A stretch of DNA of 64,000 nucleotides from Nocardia jiangxiensis NBRC 101359. Its GTDB lineage: Bacteria > Actinomycetota > Actinomycetes > Mycobacteriales > Mycobacteriaceae. The notes under the pieces are model-generated. The model was not told the origin of the DNA. It saw only the letters and a program-made list of their open reading frames with translations, and did not search any database. Location: the NCBI RefSeq assembly GCF_000308615.1, contig NZ_BAGB01000037.1:1-64000 (forward strand), in the 5' to 3' direction. A program made the translations under genes and the position numbers. Below, in pieces: positions 38,297 to 47,141 of the stretch. The first letter of the stretch is position 1. Every line of letters begins with the position of its first letter.

Positions 38297-39675
38297 GGTC
38301 CGACCTCCCTGGCGATCGCGGCGAGCGTGTCGACGAATCGGTCGATATCGTCGGCGGTGGTGTAGATGTGCGTGCTGACCCGGACCGAATCCGCATCGGC
38401 CCGGCCATCGGCGGGCGGCACACAGTGCGCGCCGGTGCGAACCAGGAATCCGGCCTCGGCCAGGACGAATCCCAGGTCCGTCGAACCGATCCCGGCGAGC
38501 GTGAACGACACTGTGCCGTAACCGATCTCGCAGGGCGCGTACGCCGGGCCCGGGGTGAATTCGAGTCCGGGCAGCGGGCGCAGGCCCTCGATGAGCCGCC
38601 GGGTCAGCACCCGATTGTGCTCGGCGATGACATCCACGCCGATCTCGTCCAGGACGTTCAGCGCCGCGCCGATGGCCAGGATGCCGGGGATGTTGTGGGT
38701 GCCACCCTCGAGTCGTTCGGGCATCCTGGCATATTCCAGATTCGAATCAGTCGGTGCAACACCGGAATTCCCACCGGGAAGGAACGGTACGAGTTGCTCG
38801 TGCACGCGCCGCGAGCAGTGGAGTATGCCGGTTCCGGGCGCACCGAACATCTTGTGCGCGGACAGGACCGCGAAATCCGCGCGCAACTCGGTGACATCGA
38901 TCGGCAGATGCCCGCCGCTCTGGCTGCAGTCGAAGCACAACAGGATTCGCGGATCGAGTCGGCCGCGCAATTCTTCGAGCGTGTTCAGCGCGCCGAACAC
39001 GTGATGCAGGTGGCTCACGGTGATCAGCCGGGTGCGGGGGGACAGCCGGGCCGCGATGTCCACGGTGTCGGCCTCGCCGAGTTCGGTGACCCGGTAGGGG
39101 ATCAGCCGGATGCGGCGGCCGAACCTGGCCAGCATGTCGCGCAGATGCAACCAGGGATACACGTTCGAGGCGTGATCACGTGGGCTGTAGAGGATCTCGT
39201 CGCCGTCCTCGAGATTGGCCAGACCCCAGCTCAGCGCCACCGCATTCAGGCCCGCGGTGGCCCCGGGAGTGAAGACGATCTCCTCGGGTGCGGCGCGCAG
39301 ATGCGCCGCGACCTGCGCCCGGACGTGTTCGATGGCGCCGGTGAGCGTGGTGGCCCACGGATAGGTGCCGCGACCGGCGTTGGCGGTGCGTTCGCGCAGG
39401 TAGCCCTCGACCGCCGCGATCACCGGTGCGGGCTTCTGCGTGGTCGAGGCGCTGTCCAGATAGACCTCGGCCGCCGCGGTGACCGCGGGGAACAGTCGGC
39501 GCACCGCCTCCGGTGAGATCGGTTCCGGCGGTGGCGGTGTCGGCCCGGACCCGGGCGGGATCGGCGAGGGAGCCCGGACCGCTGGATGCGGAGCGGGAAC
39601 AGACCCGGATACAGCTGACCGCAAACGCGACGCTCCCTTCGGCTCGTACGCTCCGACTCGTTCAACGATACGCAC
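38293..39675 (-). CDS. SufS-like cysteine desulfurase (class V aminotransferase fold)
   Basis: 460 residues. After about 50 Pro-rich N-terminal residues comes a class V PLP fold: VYLDSASTTQKP, FTPGATAGLNAVA, VSHLHHVFG, CFDCSQSGG, and the PLP lysine K275 in VLSAHKMFGAPGTG. The C-terminal VRTGAHCVPP places a cysteine (C418) where SufS carries its persulfide-forming residue, so it likely releases sulfur from cysteine as persulfide. It starts at GTG 39675 (an out-of-frame ATG overlaps), first gene of the four-gene operon, overlapping the next gene by four bases. The rhodanese domain encoded at the operon end is an obvious persulfide acceptor. Confidence 0.86.
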   Translation of the reverse strand: MRIVERVGAYEPKGASRLRSAVSGSVPAPHPAVRAPSPIPPGSGPTPPPPEPISPEAVRRLFPAVTAAAEVYLDSASTTQKPAPVIAAVEGYLRERTANAGRGTYPWATTLTGAIEHVRAQVAAHLRAAPEEIVFTPGATAGLNAVALSWGLANLEDGDEILYSPRDHASNVYPWLHLRDMLARFGRRIRLIPYRVTELGEADTVDIAARLSPRTRLITVSHLHHVFGALNTLEELRGRLDPRILLCFDCSQSGGHLPIDVTELRADFAVLSAHKMFGAPGTGILHCSRRVHEQLVPFLPGGNSGVAPTDSNLEYARMPERLEGGTHNIPGILAIGAALNVLDEIGVDVIAEHNRVLTRRLIEGLRPLPGLEFTPGPAYAPCEIGYGTVSFTLAGIGSTDLGFVLAEAGFLVRTGAHCVPPADGRADADSVRVSTHIYTTADDIDRFVDTLAAIAREVGP

Positions 39676-39696
39676 ATTCGGCGAGTTGTTCGAAGA

Positions 39697-39709
39697 TTGT
39701 CGCCGACAA
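39697..39709. promoter_or_regulatory. Inverted repeat upstream of the sulfur/PLP operon
   Basis: TTGTC-N3-GACAA lies 22 bases before the desulfurase start, between the lipoprotein terminator and the operon. Candidate operator; no adjacent regulator gene. Confidence 0.35.
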
Positions 39710-39731
39710 CGACTTTCGTCAGGCCCGGTCG

Positions 39732-39753
39732 GCGGCCCGGCGCACCGGGCCGC
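39732..39753. terminator. 9-bp perfect hairpin after the lipoprotein gene
   Basis: GCGGCCCGG and CCGGGCCGC pair around a 4-base loop (CGCA), 15 bases beyond the lipoprotein stop on the minus strand. It should separate that gene from the downstream PLP/HMA operon, which then needs its own promoter in the following 56 bases. Confidence 0.6.
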
Positions 39754-39768
39754 GATCCTGTTGCCGGA

Positions 39769-40332
39769 TCACTTTCCCGCGGGGTCGGGACCGCCGGGAT
39801 TGCACAGCGCCTGCACCGTCGCGTCGTAGCCGACCGCGGGCCGCCACGGCTCGAGATTCCAGCTCGGCTTGTTCGGTGAGACCAGCCGTGCCCATTGCCA
39901 ATGGCATTGGAACTGGTCGTACATGCCGGGGGTATCGGCGTCGGGCGCGTCTTTCAGGACCTCGCCCCAGGCGCGGTTCAGCGCGGCCGGGAACCAGTCG
40001 TCCCGGCCCGCCGCCGTCGGGTAGACGTGCAGGCGACGTCCGTCCGAATCGTCGGTCCACTGGGTGTGGTCGATGAGCGCGGTGTTCGGATACGGGTCGG
40101 TGCTCGGAACGCCCGCCGCGGTGCTGGTCCCGGTGTCGGCGGTGGTCGCCGGGGTGCTCACGGTCGCCTTCGCGGGCGCCGAGGCCGGGGCCGCGGCAGG
40201 CGCGTGCAGCGCGGAGGACGGGACGGTGCCGACCGCCACCGGCTCGGACTCGTCGGCCGCGCCGCAACCGCTGGTCAACAGTGCCACTGCCGCCAGCGCC
40301 GACATGAGCGGTGGTGCGATGCCACACCTCAT
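39769..40332 (-). CDS. Secreted DUF2599-type lipoprotein
   Basis: 187 residues. A signal peptide ends in a lipobox-like ALLTSGC (Cys23 lipidated), then an Ala/Pro/Thr-rich linker to about residue 75, then a DUF2599-like domain with IDHTQWTDDSDGRRLHVYP, WFPAALNRAWGEVL, QFQCHWQWA and two cysteines likely to form a disulfide (QFQCHW, ALCNPGG). Function unknown; anchored to the outer face of the cytoplasmic membrane. Followed by a hairpin and divergent from the TerD gene. Confidence 0.78.
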   Translation of the reverse strand: MRCGIAPPLMSALAAVALLTSGCGAADESEPVAVGTVPSSALHAPAAAPASAPAKATVSTPATTADTGTSTAAGVPSTDPYPNTALIDHTQWTDDSDGRRLHVYPTAAGRDDWFPAALNRAWGEVLKDAPDADTPGMYDQFQCHWQWARLVSPNKPSWNLEPWRPAVGYDATVQALCNPGGPDPAGK

Positions 40333-40472
40333 CCAGGGCCCCCTTCGATGGTTCTGTCCCGCTCCGCAACGGTACCGCGCGGGTCACGCGGGCGATCCGG
40401 CGCTCCGGTGTCGCCGGGCCGGGCATGTCCGTCCTGCCCGACAGCTCGGTGCTCTCGACGTACCATGGTCGG

Positions 40473-41558
40473 GTGGCCGCACAGCTGACCAAGGGACAGA
40501 TCGACCATCTGACAGTCGGGGACCTCACCGTGTCCGTGCAACACAGCGAGGCGATCGATGTGTCGGCGCTGCTGTTGAATTCGGCCGGAAGGGTCCGCGG
40601 TGAGCGCGATCTGATCTTCTTCAACCAGAGCGCCGGGCCCGGCGTGCGCCTGACAGCCGGCCAGTGGCCCGGCGTGGCGATCGAATTGCGCTCGCTGCCA
40701 AGGGATGTCGATCACGTGCGGGTGGTGTTGAACCTGCGCGATCAGCAGGCCCATTTCGGCGACTTCGCGCCGCCGATCGTGCGTATCGAGGGTCCGGGCG
40801 GAAATCCGTTGTACGAGTACGTCATCGACGGCCTGGGCCGGGAGGGCGTGGTCGTCGCGCTGGATCTGGATCGGATCGGTGCGGCCTGGCAGGTGCGGGT
40901 GCTCGGAGACGGCTACGACGCCGGATTCGACGCGCTGGTGACCGGGCACGGCGTGCCCGTCAGCGCGCCGGGGCAGGACGCCGGGGGCTATCGCGGTCCC
41001 GCGGAACTGCGTCCGGGCCAGGAGGTGTCCCTGCACCACGTGCGCAACGGTGAGTTGACGCTGGTGAAGATGGCGCTGGGCTGGGATCCGGTGCGCGGGC
41101 GTGGTTCGCGCAAAGTGGAGGTCGACCTGGACGCGTCGGCCCTGATATTCGCCGGTAACCGGGTGGTCGACGCCGCGGCTTTCCTGCAATTGGCCTCCCG
41201 CAGCGGCGCGGCCCGGCACTCGGGCGACAACGTCGACGGCAGCGGGGCCGGTGACGACGAGACCATCACCGTGGATCTGGCGCGGCTGCCGCAGCAGGTC
41301 ACCGCGGTGGTGTTCGTGGTGACCTCGTACAAGGGCCACACCTTCGAACGAGTCCGCGAAGCGTTCTGGCGCATGGACGACGGCGTCACCGGAATGCAAC
41401 TGGTGCACGGCAATCTGCGTGCTGGGGGTGCGCACACCGGCATGGTCGTCGCGAAGGTCTATCGCGACGGCGGCACGTGGCGGATGGCCTCGATCGGCGT
41501 CCCGATCCAGGCCACCCACCCCGTCGAGGCGGTCCCGCAAGTCATCCGGTACCTGTAG
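40473..41558 (+). CDS. Tandem TerD-domain protein
   Basis: 361 residues from GTG 40473, the first start in frame before the conserved sequence. Two TerD-type beta domains are visible: the first with DVSALLLNSAGRVRGERDLI and FFNQSAGPGVRL, the second from about 190 with LTLVKMALGWDP, KVEVDLDASALIF and ETITVDLARLP. TerD proteins bind Ca2+ and occur in tellurite/stress-response systems and in phage-defence-associated ter operons. It stands alone here, convergent with the GMC oxidase gene, and no terC, terB or kinase gene is near. Confidence 0.85.
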   Translation: MAAQLTKGQIDHLTVGDLTVSVQHSEAIDVSALLLNSAGRVRGERDLIFFNQSAGPGVRLTAGQWPGVAIELRSLPRDVDHVRVVLNLRDQQAHFGDFAPPIVRIEGPGGNPLYEYVIDGLGREGVVVALDLDRIGAAWQVRVLGDGYDAGFDALVTGHGVPVSAPGQDAGGYRGPAELRPGQEVSLHHVRNGELTLVKMALGWDPVRGRGSRKVEVDLDASALIFAGNRVVDAAAFLQLASRSGAARHSGDNVDGSGAGDDETITVDLARLPQQVTAVVFVVTSYKGHTFERVREAFWRMDDGVTGMQLVHGNLRAGGAHTGMVVAKVYRDGGTWRMASIGVPIQATHPVEAVPQVIRYL

Positions 41559-41584
41559 ACCGGTCCGGGCGTTCGTTCGGAACC

Positions 41585-43306
41585 TCAGGCGCTGTCGCGA
41601 CCGGTGATCTGGACGATCGGCAGCACCAACGCCGCGGGAGCCGAGGCGGGCACGACCGGATTGTGCGGTGCGACAGGGGAGATGCGCCGATACCCCTCGC
41701 TCTGCTCGGGCCGCGTGTCCTTTTCACCCTTGTTCGGCCACAGGGCCGCCGCGCGTTCGGCCTGGGCGGTGATGGTCAGGGACGGATTCACCCCGAGGTT
41801 GGCCGAGACCGCCGCACCGTCGACCACACTCAGCGTCGGGTACCCGTAGACCCGGTGGTACGGGTCGATCACGCCGTGCTCGGCATCCGACCCGATCGGC
41901 GCACCGCCCAGGAAGTGCGCGGTGAGCGGAATATTGAACACCTCGCCCCAGCTGCCGCCGGCGATACCGCCGATGGTGTCGGCCACCTTGCGGGTCACCT
42001 CGTTGCCGACCGGGATCCAGGTCGGATTCGGTTGTCCGTGGCCCTGTTTCGAGCTCATCGTGCGCCGGCCGAACAGACCCCGTTTGGTGTAGGTGGTGAT
42101 CGAGTTGTCCAGATTCTGCATGACCAGCGAGATGATGGTGCGCTCACTCCAATTCCGGACGGTGAGCATCGAGATCAGCCGCACCGGATGCTGGAGCACC
42201 TCGAGCAGGAAGCGCAGCCAGCGCGGGATGCGGCCGCCGCCGTCGACCATGAGCGTCTGCAACAGACCCATCGCATTGGAGCCCCGGCCGTACCGCACCG
42301 GCTCGACGTGCGTATCGGCGGTCGGATGGATCGAGGAGGTGATGGCCACGCCGCGGGTGAAGTCGCGATTCGGATCCACCGCCCGGGTGGCCGCGCCGAC
42401 GATCGATTCGGAATTGGTCCGGGTCAGCTGGCCCAGCTTCGGGGAGAGCGCGGGCAGAATTCCCTTGTCCCGCATGGCGAACAACAGCTGCTGCGTGCCG
42501 CGGGTACCGGCGGCGAGCACCACGTGCGAGGCGGTCAGCGTGGTCGGCGATTTACGGAGCCACGCCCCGGTCCGCTCGGTGCCGATCTCCCAGGAGCCGT
42601 CGGGCAGTGGCCGCACCGCGCTCACCGTGGTGAGCGGAAAGACCTGCGCCCCGGCCTGTTCGGCGAGATACAGGTAATTCTTGACCAGGGTGTTCTTGGC
42701 GCCGTGCCGGCAGCCGGTCATACATTCGCCGCACTCCAGGCAGCCGGTGCGCTCGGGGCCCACACCGCCGAAATACGGGTCCGGGACGGTCTTTCCGGCC
42801 TCGCCGAAGAAGACGCCCACGGGCGTCTGCACGAAGGTGTCACCGAAACCCATCTCGTCGGCGACCTGCTTGAACACCTCGTCGGCGGGGGTCATGTGCG
42901 GGTTCTGCACCACGCCGAGCATCTTGCGGGCCTGCTCGTAATAGGGCGTCAGCTCGGCCTGCCAGTCGGTGATGTCGCGCCACTGCGGATCGGCGAAGAA
43001 CGGTGCGGGCGGCACATAGAGGGTGTTGGCGTAGTTGAGCGAGCCGCCGCCCACGCCCGCGCCCCCGAGGATCAGCACATCGCGAAGCAGGTGGATGCGC
43101 TGAATGCCCAGACAGCCGAGTTTGGGCGCCCAGATGAACTTGCGCAGATCCCAGCTGGTCTTGGGCAGTTCGTCGTCGGTGAAGCGTTGTCCGGCCTCCA
43201 GTACCGCCACCCGGTAACCCTTTTCGACCAGCCGTAACGCGGTGACACTCCCGCCGAATCCGGAGCCGACGATCACTACGTCGAAATCGGTGTCCCGCTG
43301 GGTCAT
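41585..43306 (-). CDS. GMC-family oxidoreductase (ChoD-like)
   Basis: 573-residue flavoprotein. The FAD-binding motif VVIVGSGFGGSVTALRL begins at residue 10, the GMC stretch ILGGAGVGGGSLNYANTLY follows, and VVLAAGTRGTQQLLF and the C-terminal NPSLTITAQAERAA complete it. A Cys cluster (CLECGECMTGCRHGAKNT) is characteristic of the mycobacterial ChoD subgroup, annotated as cholesterol oxidase. Whether the substrate is a sterol is not established for this subgroup. It starts at ATG 43306, divergent from the lexA-like gene across a 105-base gap with an inverted repeat. Confidence 0.87.
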   Translation of the reverse strand: MTQRDTDFDVVIVGSGFGGSVTALRLVEKGYRVAVLEAGQRFTDDELPKTSWDLRKFIWAPKLGCLGIQRIHLLRDVLILGGAGVGGGSLNYANTLYVPPAPFFADPQWRDITDWQAELTPYYEQARKMLGVVQNPHMTPADEVFKQVADEMGFGDTFVQTPVGVFFGEAGKTVPDPYFGGVGPERTGCLECGECMTGCRHGAKNTLVKNYLYLAEQAGAQVFPLTTVSAVRPLPDGSWEIGTERTGAWLRKSPTTLTASHVVLAAGTRGTQQLLFAMRDKGILPALSPKLGQLTRTNSESIVGAATRAVDPNRDFTRGVAITSSIHPTADTHVEPVRYGRGSNAMGLLQTLMVDGGGRIPRWLRFLLEVLQHPVRLISMLTVRNWSERTIISLVMQNLDNSITTYTKRGLFGRRTMSSKQGHGQPNPTWIPVGNEVTRKVADTIGGIAGGSWGEVFNIPLTAHFLGGAPIGSDAEHGVIDPYHRVYGYPTLSVVDGAAVSANLGVNPSLTITAQAERAAALWPNKGEKDTRPEQSEGYRRISPVAPHNPVVPASAPAALVLPIVQITGRDSA

Positions 43307-43336
43307 GGTCTTGCTCCTCGCATGGTGTCGCCGGTG

Positions 43337-43360
43337 ACCGAGGTTACGTTACTCCTCGGT
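43337..43360. promoter_or_regulatory. Operator-like inverted repeat upstream of the LexA-like gene
   Basis: ACCGAGG-N10-CCTCGGT lies in the gap between the divergent GMC oxidase and LexA-like genes. It differs from the actinobacterial SOS box (TCGAAC-N4-GTTCGA), which is absent. It may be the site of the LexA-like protein itself. Confidence 0.5.
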
Positions 43361-43411
43361 AGGTTAGGTCGGCGCGACAGTCCGTCACCCGGCGCCGCAT
43401 AGGATTCCCGG

Positions 43412-44068
43412 GTGACCGGATACGACGACGCCTTCGAGCACCTCGACACCTCGATTCTGCCGCCCCGCCAGCAGCGGATCCTGGCGGCGATCCGGGATTC
43501 GGTGGTGCGGCACGGGTATCCGCCCAGCACGCGCGAAATCGGTCAGGCGGTGGGGCTGCGCTCCACCTCGACCGTGTCCCGGCACCTGAAGGCGTTGGAG
43601 GACAAGGGTTTCCTGCGGCGCAGCGAATCCGTGTCGCGGCCGATCGACGTGCGGTTGTTCCTGCGGTCCGCCGCCGCGCCCGAGCGCGACGAGCACGCGG
43701 TCGAGGTGCCCGTGGTCGGCGATATCGCGGCCGGTACGCCGATTCTGGCGCAGGAGCACGCCGAGGACACGCTCACCCTGTCCCGGCAGCTGGTCGGCCG
43801 CGGCACGGTGTTCGGTCTGCGGGTGCGGGGTGACTCGATGATCGATGCCGCGATCTGCGACGGCGATATCGTCGTCGTGCGCCGTCAGCCTGACGCCCAG
43901 ACCGGCGAGATCGTCTCCGCGATGATCGACGGCGAGGCCACCGTGAAGGTGTTCCGGCGGCGCAACGGGCACGTCTACCTGGAACCGCGCAATCCGGCCT
44001 ATTCGGTCATCGACGGCGACGACGCGGTAGTCCTGGGCAAGGTTGTTTCGGTGATGCGGCGTATGTGA
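43412..44068 (+). CDS. LexA-family repressor, probable paralogue
   Basis: 218 residues from GTG 43412. The winged-helix N-terminus (STREIGQAVGLRSTSTVSRH) is followed by an S24 autoprotease domain with cleavage site A107-G108 (GDIAAGTPI), nucleophile S142 (RGDSMID) and lysine K179 (GEATVKVF). Autocleavage chemistry is thus intact. The sequence diverges from the main mycobacterial LexA in the DNA-recognition helix (RSTSTVSRH versus TSTSSVAHQ) and lacks the long N-terminal leader. No SOS box lies upstream, and it is not next to nrdR. It probably controls a separate damage- or stress-linked regulon, including itself and perhaps the divergent oxidase. Confidence 0.85.
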   Translation: MTGYDDAFEHLDTSILPPRQQRILAAIRDSVVRHGYPPSTREIGQAVGLRSTSTVSRHLKALEDKGFLRRSESVSRPIDVRLFLRSAAAPERDEHAVEVPVVGDIAAGTPILAQEHAEDTLTLSRQLVGRGTVFGLRVRGDSMIDAAICDGDIVVVRRQPDAQTGEIVSAMIDGEATVKVFRRRNGHVYLEPRNPAYSVIDGDDAVVLGKVVSVMRRM

Positions 44069-44177
44069 TGCCACACAATCTGAAACATGTCTGGTTCGCC
44101 AAACGATAGCCGGTCAACTACAGTTCCGGGCGTCATGTCGTCCGGGACATCGCTTTGAGTTCGTAACGGAGGTGCGC

Positions 44178-45239
44178 ATGAGGCGCGGGATTCGGATCGC
44201 AACGGCTGCCGCGGCAGCCCTTTTCGCGGGGTTGTCGACCGTGGTCGCGGCAGGCCCTGCCGCCGCGTCGAGCGATCCGCTGATCACCTCGAAGAGCCCG
44301 CTGGCCAAGCCGGTATCCCAGGACGGTTCCAAGCTGACCGGATTCAGCGTCGTCGATGCCACGCACCTGAAGCTGAGCGTGTTCTCCGCGGCGATGAACA
44401 AGCCCATCACCGTGGAGGTGCAGCGTCCCGCCGACGCGTCGGTGGCGCGTCCGACGCTGTATCTGCTCAACGGCGCGGGTGGCGGCGAGGACAGCGCGAG
44501 CTGGGACGCGCAGGCTCCCGAGGCGCTGAAGTTCCTGGCCACCAAGAACGTCAACGTGGTGGAGCCGGTCGGCGGTGCGTGGAGCTATTACGCGGACTGG
44601 CGGGCGCCGGACCCGACACTCGGGGTGAACAAGTGGAAGACGTTCTTCACCCAGGAGCTTCCGCCGATCGTCGACGGCGCGCTGGGCACCACGGGCGTGA
44701 ACGCGATCGCCGGGCTGTCCACCTCGGGCACCTCGGTGCTGGCGTTGGCGATCGCCAAGCCCGGTCTGTACAAGTCGGTGGCCGCCTACAGCGGCTGCGC
44801 GCAGATCAGTGACCCCATCGGATACCGGTTCGTGAACATGGCCACCGAGGTCTGGGGCGGCGGTAACACGCTCAACATGTACGGCCCGCAGAACGATCCG
44901 ATGTGGGCGGCCAACGACCCGTACGTGCACGCCGACCAGTTGCGCGGGCTGAACCTGTTCATCTCCAGCGGTTCCGGGCTGCCGGGCAAGTACGACACGC
45001 TCAACGGCCGCTACGCGCTGCCGGGTGCGGGTGGCCTGGCCAATCAGCTGATCATCGGCGGCGTCATCGAGGCGGCGGTCAACGGATGCAGCCACAACCT
45101 GCAGGCCAAGCTGAATCAGCTCGGCATTCCGGCGACCTACGACTTCACCGCGACCGGCACCCACTCGTGGGGTTACTGGCACGACGATCTGCTGAAGTCG
45201 TGGCCGGTGCTGGCCAAGGGCCTGGGCCTGCCCGCCTGA
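44178..45239 (+). CDS. Secreted esterase / mycolyltransferase-like protein
   Basis: 353 residues of the antigen-85/esterase D family. A Sec signal peptide (IRIATAAAAALFAGLST...AAA) is removed around residue 35. The alpha/beta-hydrolase domain has the oxyanion region LYLLNGAGGGEDSASWDAQ, the nucleophile serine in IAGLSTSGTSVLALA and the catalytic histidine in TGTHSWGYW. Such proteins transfer mycolates to trehalose or arabinogalactan in mycolata. The ATG at 44178 is chosen because ACGGAGG lies five bases upstream; an in-frame GTG at 44172 is too close to it. Ends at a bidirectional hairpin. Confidence 0.88.
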   Translation: MRRGIRIATAAAAALFAGLSTVVAAGPAAASSDPLITSKSPLAKPVSQDGSKLTGFSVVDATHLKLSVFSAAMNKPITVEVQRPADASVARPTLYLLNGAGGGEDSASWDAQAPEALKFLATKNVNVVEPVGGAWSYYADWRAPDPTLGVNKWKTFFTQELPPIVDGALGTTGVNAIAGLSTSGTSVLALAIAKPGLYKSVAAYSGCAQISDPIGYRFVNMATEVWGGGNTLNMYGPQNDPMWAANDPYVHADQLRGLNLFISSGSGLPGKYDTLNGRYALPGAGGLANQLIIGGVIEAAVNGCSHNLQAKLNQLGIPATYDFTATGTHSWGYWHDDLLKSWPVLAKGLGLPA

Positions 45240-45253
45240 GCAACTCACCTCGA

Positions 45254-45283
45254 ACGCCCCGTCGCATCATCCGCGCGGGGCGT
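45254..45283. terminator. Hairpin between convergent esterase and glucosidase genes
   Basis: ACGCCCCG and CGGGGCGT pair over 8 bp around a 14-base loop in the 57-base convergent gap. It can act for both strands. Confidence 0.6.
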
Positions 45284-45296
45284 ATTCGTGGGTCCG

Positions 45297-46619
45297 CTAC
45301 ACGACGACGGGCTGGTTGCAACTGTCCGGCGGGTCCACCTTCGAGCAGGGCAGCGGTGCGCGGGTCGGACGATAGTTCGCGGGCACGCCTCCGGCGCGGG
45401 TGATGGCCTGATAGGCAGCGACCGCGTCGGTGGGCTTGCGGGTCAGGCTCGGATCGGTGGTCACATCGACGGTGTAGAGGCCGAAACGCGGTGTGTAACT
45501 GCCCCATTCGTAGTTGTCGGTGAGGCTCCAGTAGTTGTATCCGAGCAGGTTCATCCCGTCGGCCTTGGCTCGTTGGAGCCAGTACACCGTGTCGCGCAGA
45601 TGATCCGCGCGGGTGTATCCGTCGGGGCGGGGTTTGCCGTTCTCGGTCGGCATCCCGTTCTCCACCACGTACAGCGGTTTGCCGGGAAAAAGCTTGGCGT
45701 AGTGGCGAAGTGCGTAATAGATGCCCTCGGTTTGCAGGGGCAGCTGCCACATACCGGGCGCACCCGCCGAACTGCTCGCGGCAGTGGTCCCCGGATCCGG
45801 GCCGAAATAGTAGTCCACGCCCAGGAAGTCGAGTTTGTTCGCGACCTTGTCGACGAAGGGCTGATTCACCGAGGTCTCCGCGCCCGGGACGAAGCCGAGA
45901 TTGCTGGTCACCATCGCATCGGGTCGGATCTGGTGAATGTGATCGTAGATTTCGTTGTGCGCCCGGGCGAGTCGATCGCGCATGGTGATCGCATCGCTCT
46001 GCTGCAGTGCGCCGATACGCAGCTCGGTGCCGATGTAGGCGGCCGGTTCGTTGATCGTCACCCAGAGCGGATCGCGAGATGCGTAGCGGTCCACGATCTT
46101 CCGGGCGTTGGTCAGCCAGTCTCGCACCATGTCCGGATGCCGCCAGCCGCCGCGCGCTGCGGCCCATCCCGGATACACCCAGTGGTCGAGGGTGAGCATC
46201 GGTCGCAGCCCCGCCCGCACGATCGCATCCACGATACCGTCGTAGGCGATCAGCGCCCCGTCGTCCCAACTGCCCGGATTCGGCTGCACCCGGGCCCATT
46301 CGACGCTGATGCGGTAGACCTTGATGCCCAACTGTGCGGCATGGAAGACATCGTCGGCGTAATAATCCCAGAACCGCACCGACTCCAGGCAGGGATCGGC
46401 CTTACCCGCGCCGATGAAACGGGTCCAATTGCTGTCCGCCGCATGACCTTCGGTCTGAAAACCGGACGAGGACACGCCCCACAGGAATCCGTCCCCCAGT
46501 GGCGGCACCCCGCCTGCCGGTGCCGGTGGCGGCGCTGCCGCGGCGGTGCCGGGCGCGAACAGGGCCGCTGCGGCGGCCGCACCCGCGGTGAGGATCTGCC
46601 GCCGACTCGACTGTCCCAT
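45297..46619 (-). CDS. Secreted GH1 beta-glucosidase
   Basis: 440 residues. A twin-arginine signal (SSRRQILTAGAAAAAALF) with AxA cleavage near residue 29 suggests Tat export. The glycoside hydrolase family 1 barrel has the start motif FLWGVSSSGFQTEG, acid/base E191 in VTINEPAAY and nucleophile E320 in YVVENGMP, with NYWSLTDNYEW near the end. It hydrolyses beta-glucosides or beta-fucosides outside the cytoplasm. The start is ATG 46619; the reading frame further upstream is not conserved in character. Cys residues near the C-terminus may form a disulfide. Confidence 0.9.
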   Translation of the reverse strand: MGQSSRRQILTAGAAAAAALFAPGTAAAAPPPAPAGGVPPLGDGFLWGVSSSGFQTEGHAADSNWTRFIGAGKADPCLESVRFWDYYADDVFHAAQLGIKVYRISVEWARVQPNPGSWDDGALIAYDGIVDAIVRAGLRPMLTLDHWVYPGWAAARGGWRHPDMVRDWLTNARKIVDRYASRDPLWVTINEPAAYIGTELRIGALQQSDAITMRDRLARAHNEIYDHIHQIRPDAMVTSNLGFVPGAETSVNQPFVDKVANKLDFLGVDYYFGPDPGTTAASSSAGAPGMWQLPLQTEGIYYALRHYAKLFPGKPLYVVENGMPTENGKPRPDGYTRADHLRDTVYWLQRAKADGMNLLGYNYWSLTDNYEWGSYTPRFGLYTVDVTTDPSLTRKPTDAVAAYQAITRAGGVPANYRPTRAPLPCSKVDPPDSCNQPVVV

Positions 46620-47141
46620 CGAGCAAGCGTAGCTGTGAGATAGCTGAAATCCGTGGCGCTGGTACGCGTGTCGCGTCGCCGGGGGCAGCAGAATGGGGTC
46701 CGGGCGCGCGGAGCCGAGTTCGTGGACGCCGAATGTGCTGGACAGGCTCTTCGGTGCCGATATTGGCGCGGGCGTCCTGATCGACGGCCGCGGTGAGCAA
46801 CGTCGGTAAATCGGAAGGGCATCGCAGACACTCGGCGTCCGCACCGATGCGGCGCGCTCGAGGTTCCTGAGCCGTCGGCGAGTCACCGACGGTTACTTCT
46901 CGTGCCGGTCGAAAGTTGCGGGGTTCCCCGGGTGAAAGCAGACCTCTGGCCCGACAATTCCCCCGATGGCTCGTCAATGGCCCTGAACGCCAACGGTTTT
47001 CACCGCTCGGGTCGGAAATCGGGGACTCGGACTGCAATCCTCGCCCGGAGCCGGTTTGCCGTGTGACGAAAGTCCCTATCCACCAGTACTTTTCGGGATG
47101 CACAGCCTTATGTTCTGTACTGTGAAAGGAAAGATTTCCCG
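46620..47141. other. 522-base divergent intergenic region
   Basis: Lies between the GH1 glucosidase (minus) and a short secreted protein (plus). The right-hand 70 bases are relatively AT-rich (around TTATGTTCTGTACTGTG) and could hold the plus-strand promoter; AGTAC...GTACT arms flank that stretch. No conserved gene or RNA was recognised. Confidence 0.5.

Noticed and set aside
39420..39677. 85-codon minus-strand frame starting with ATG at 39677 beside the desulfurase start
   Set aside because: Out of frame with the conserved desulfurase, Arg/Ser-rich, no family resemblance.
40473..41558. TerD gene as part of a phage-defence or tellurite ter operon
   Set aside because: No terA/B/C/E/Z partners, kinase or ATP-grasp gene nearby; neighbours are a lipoprotein and a GMC oxidase.
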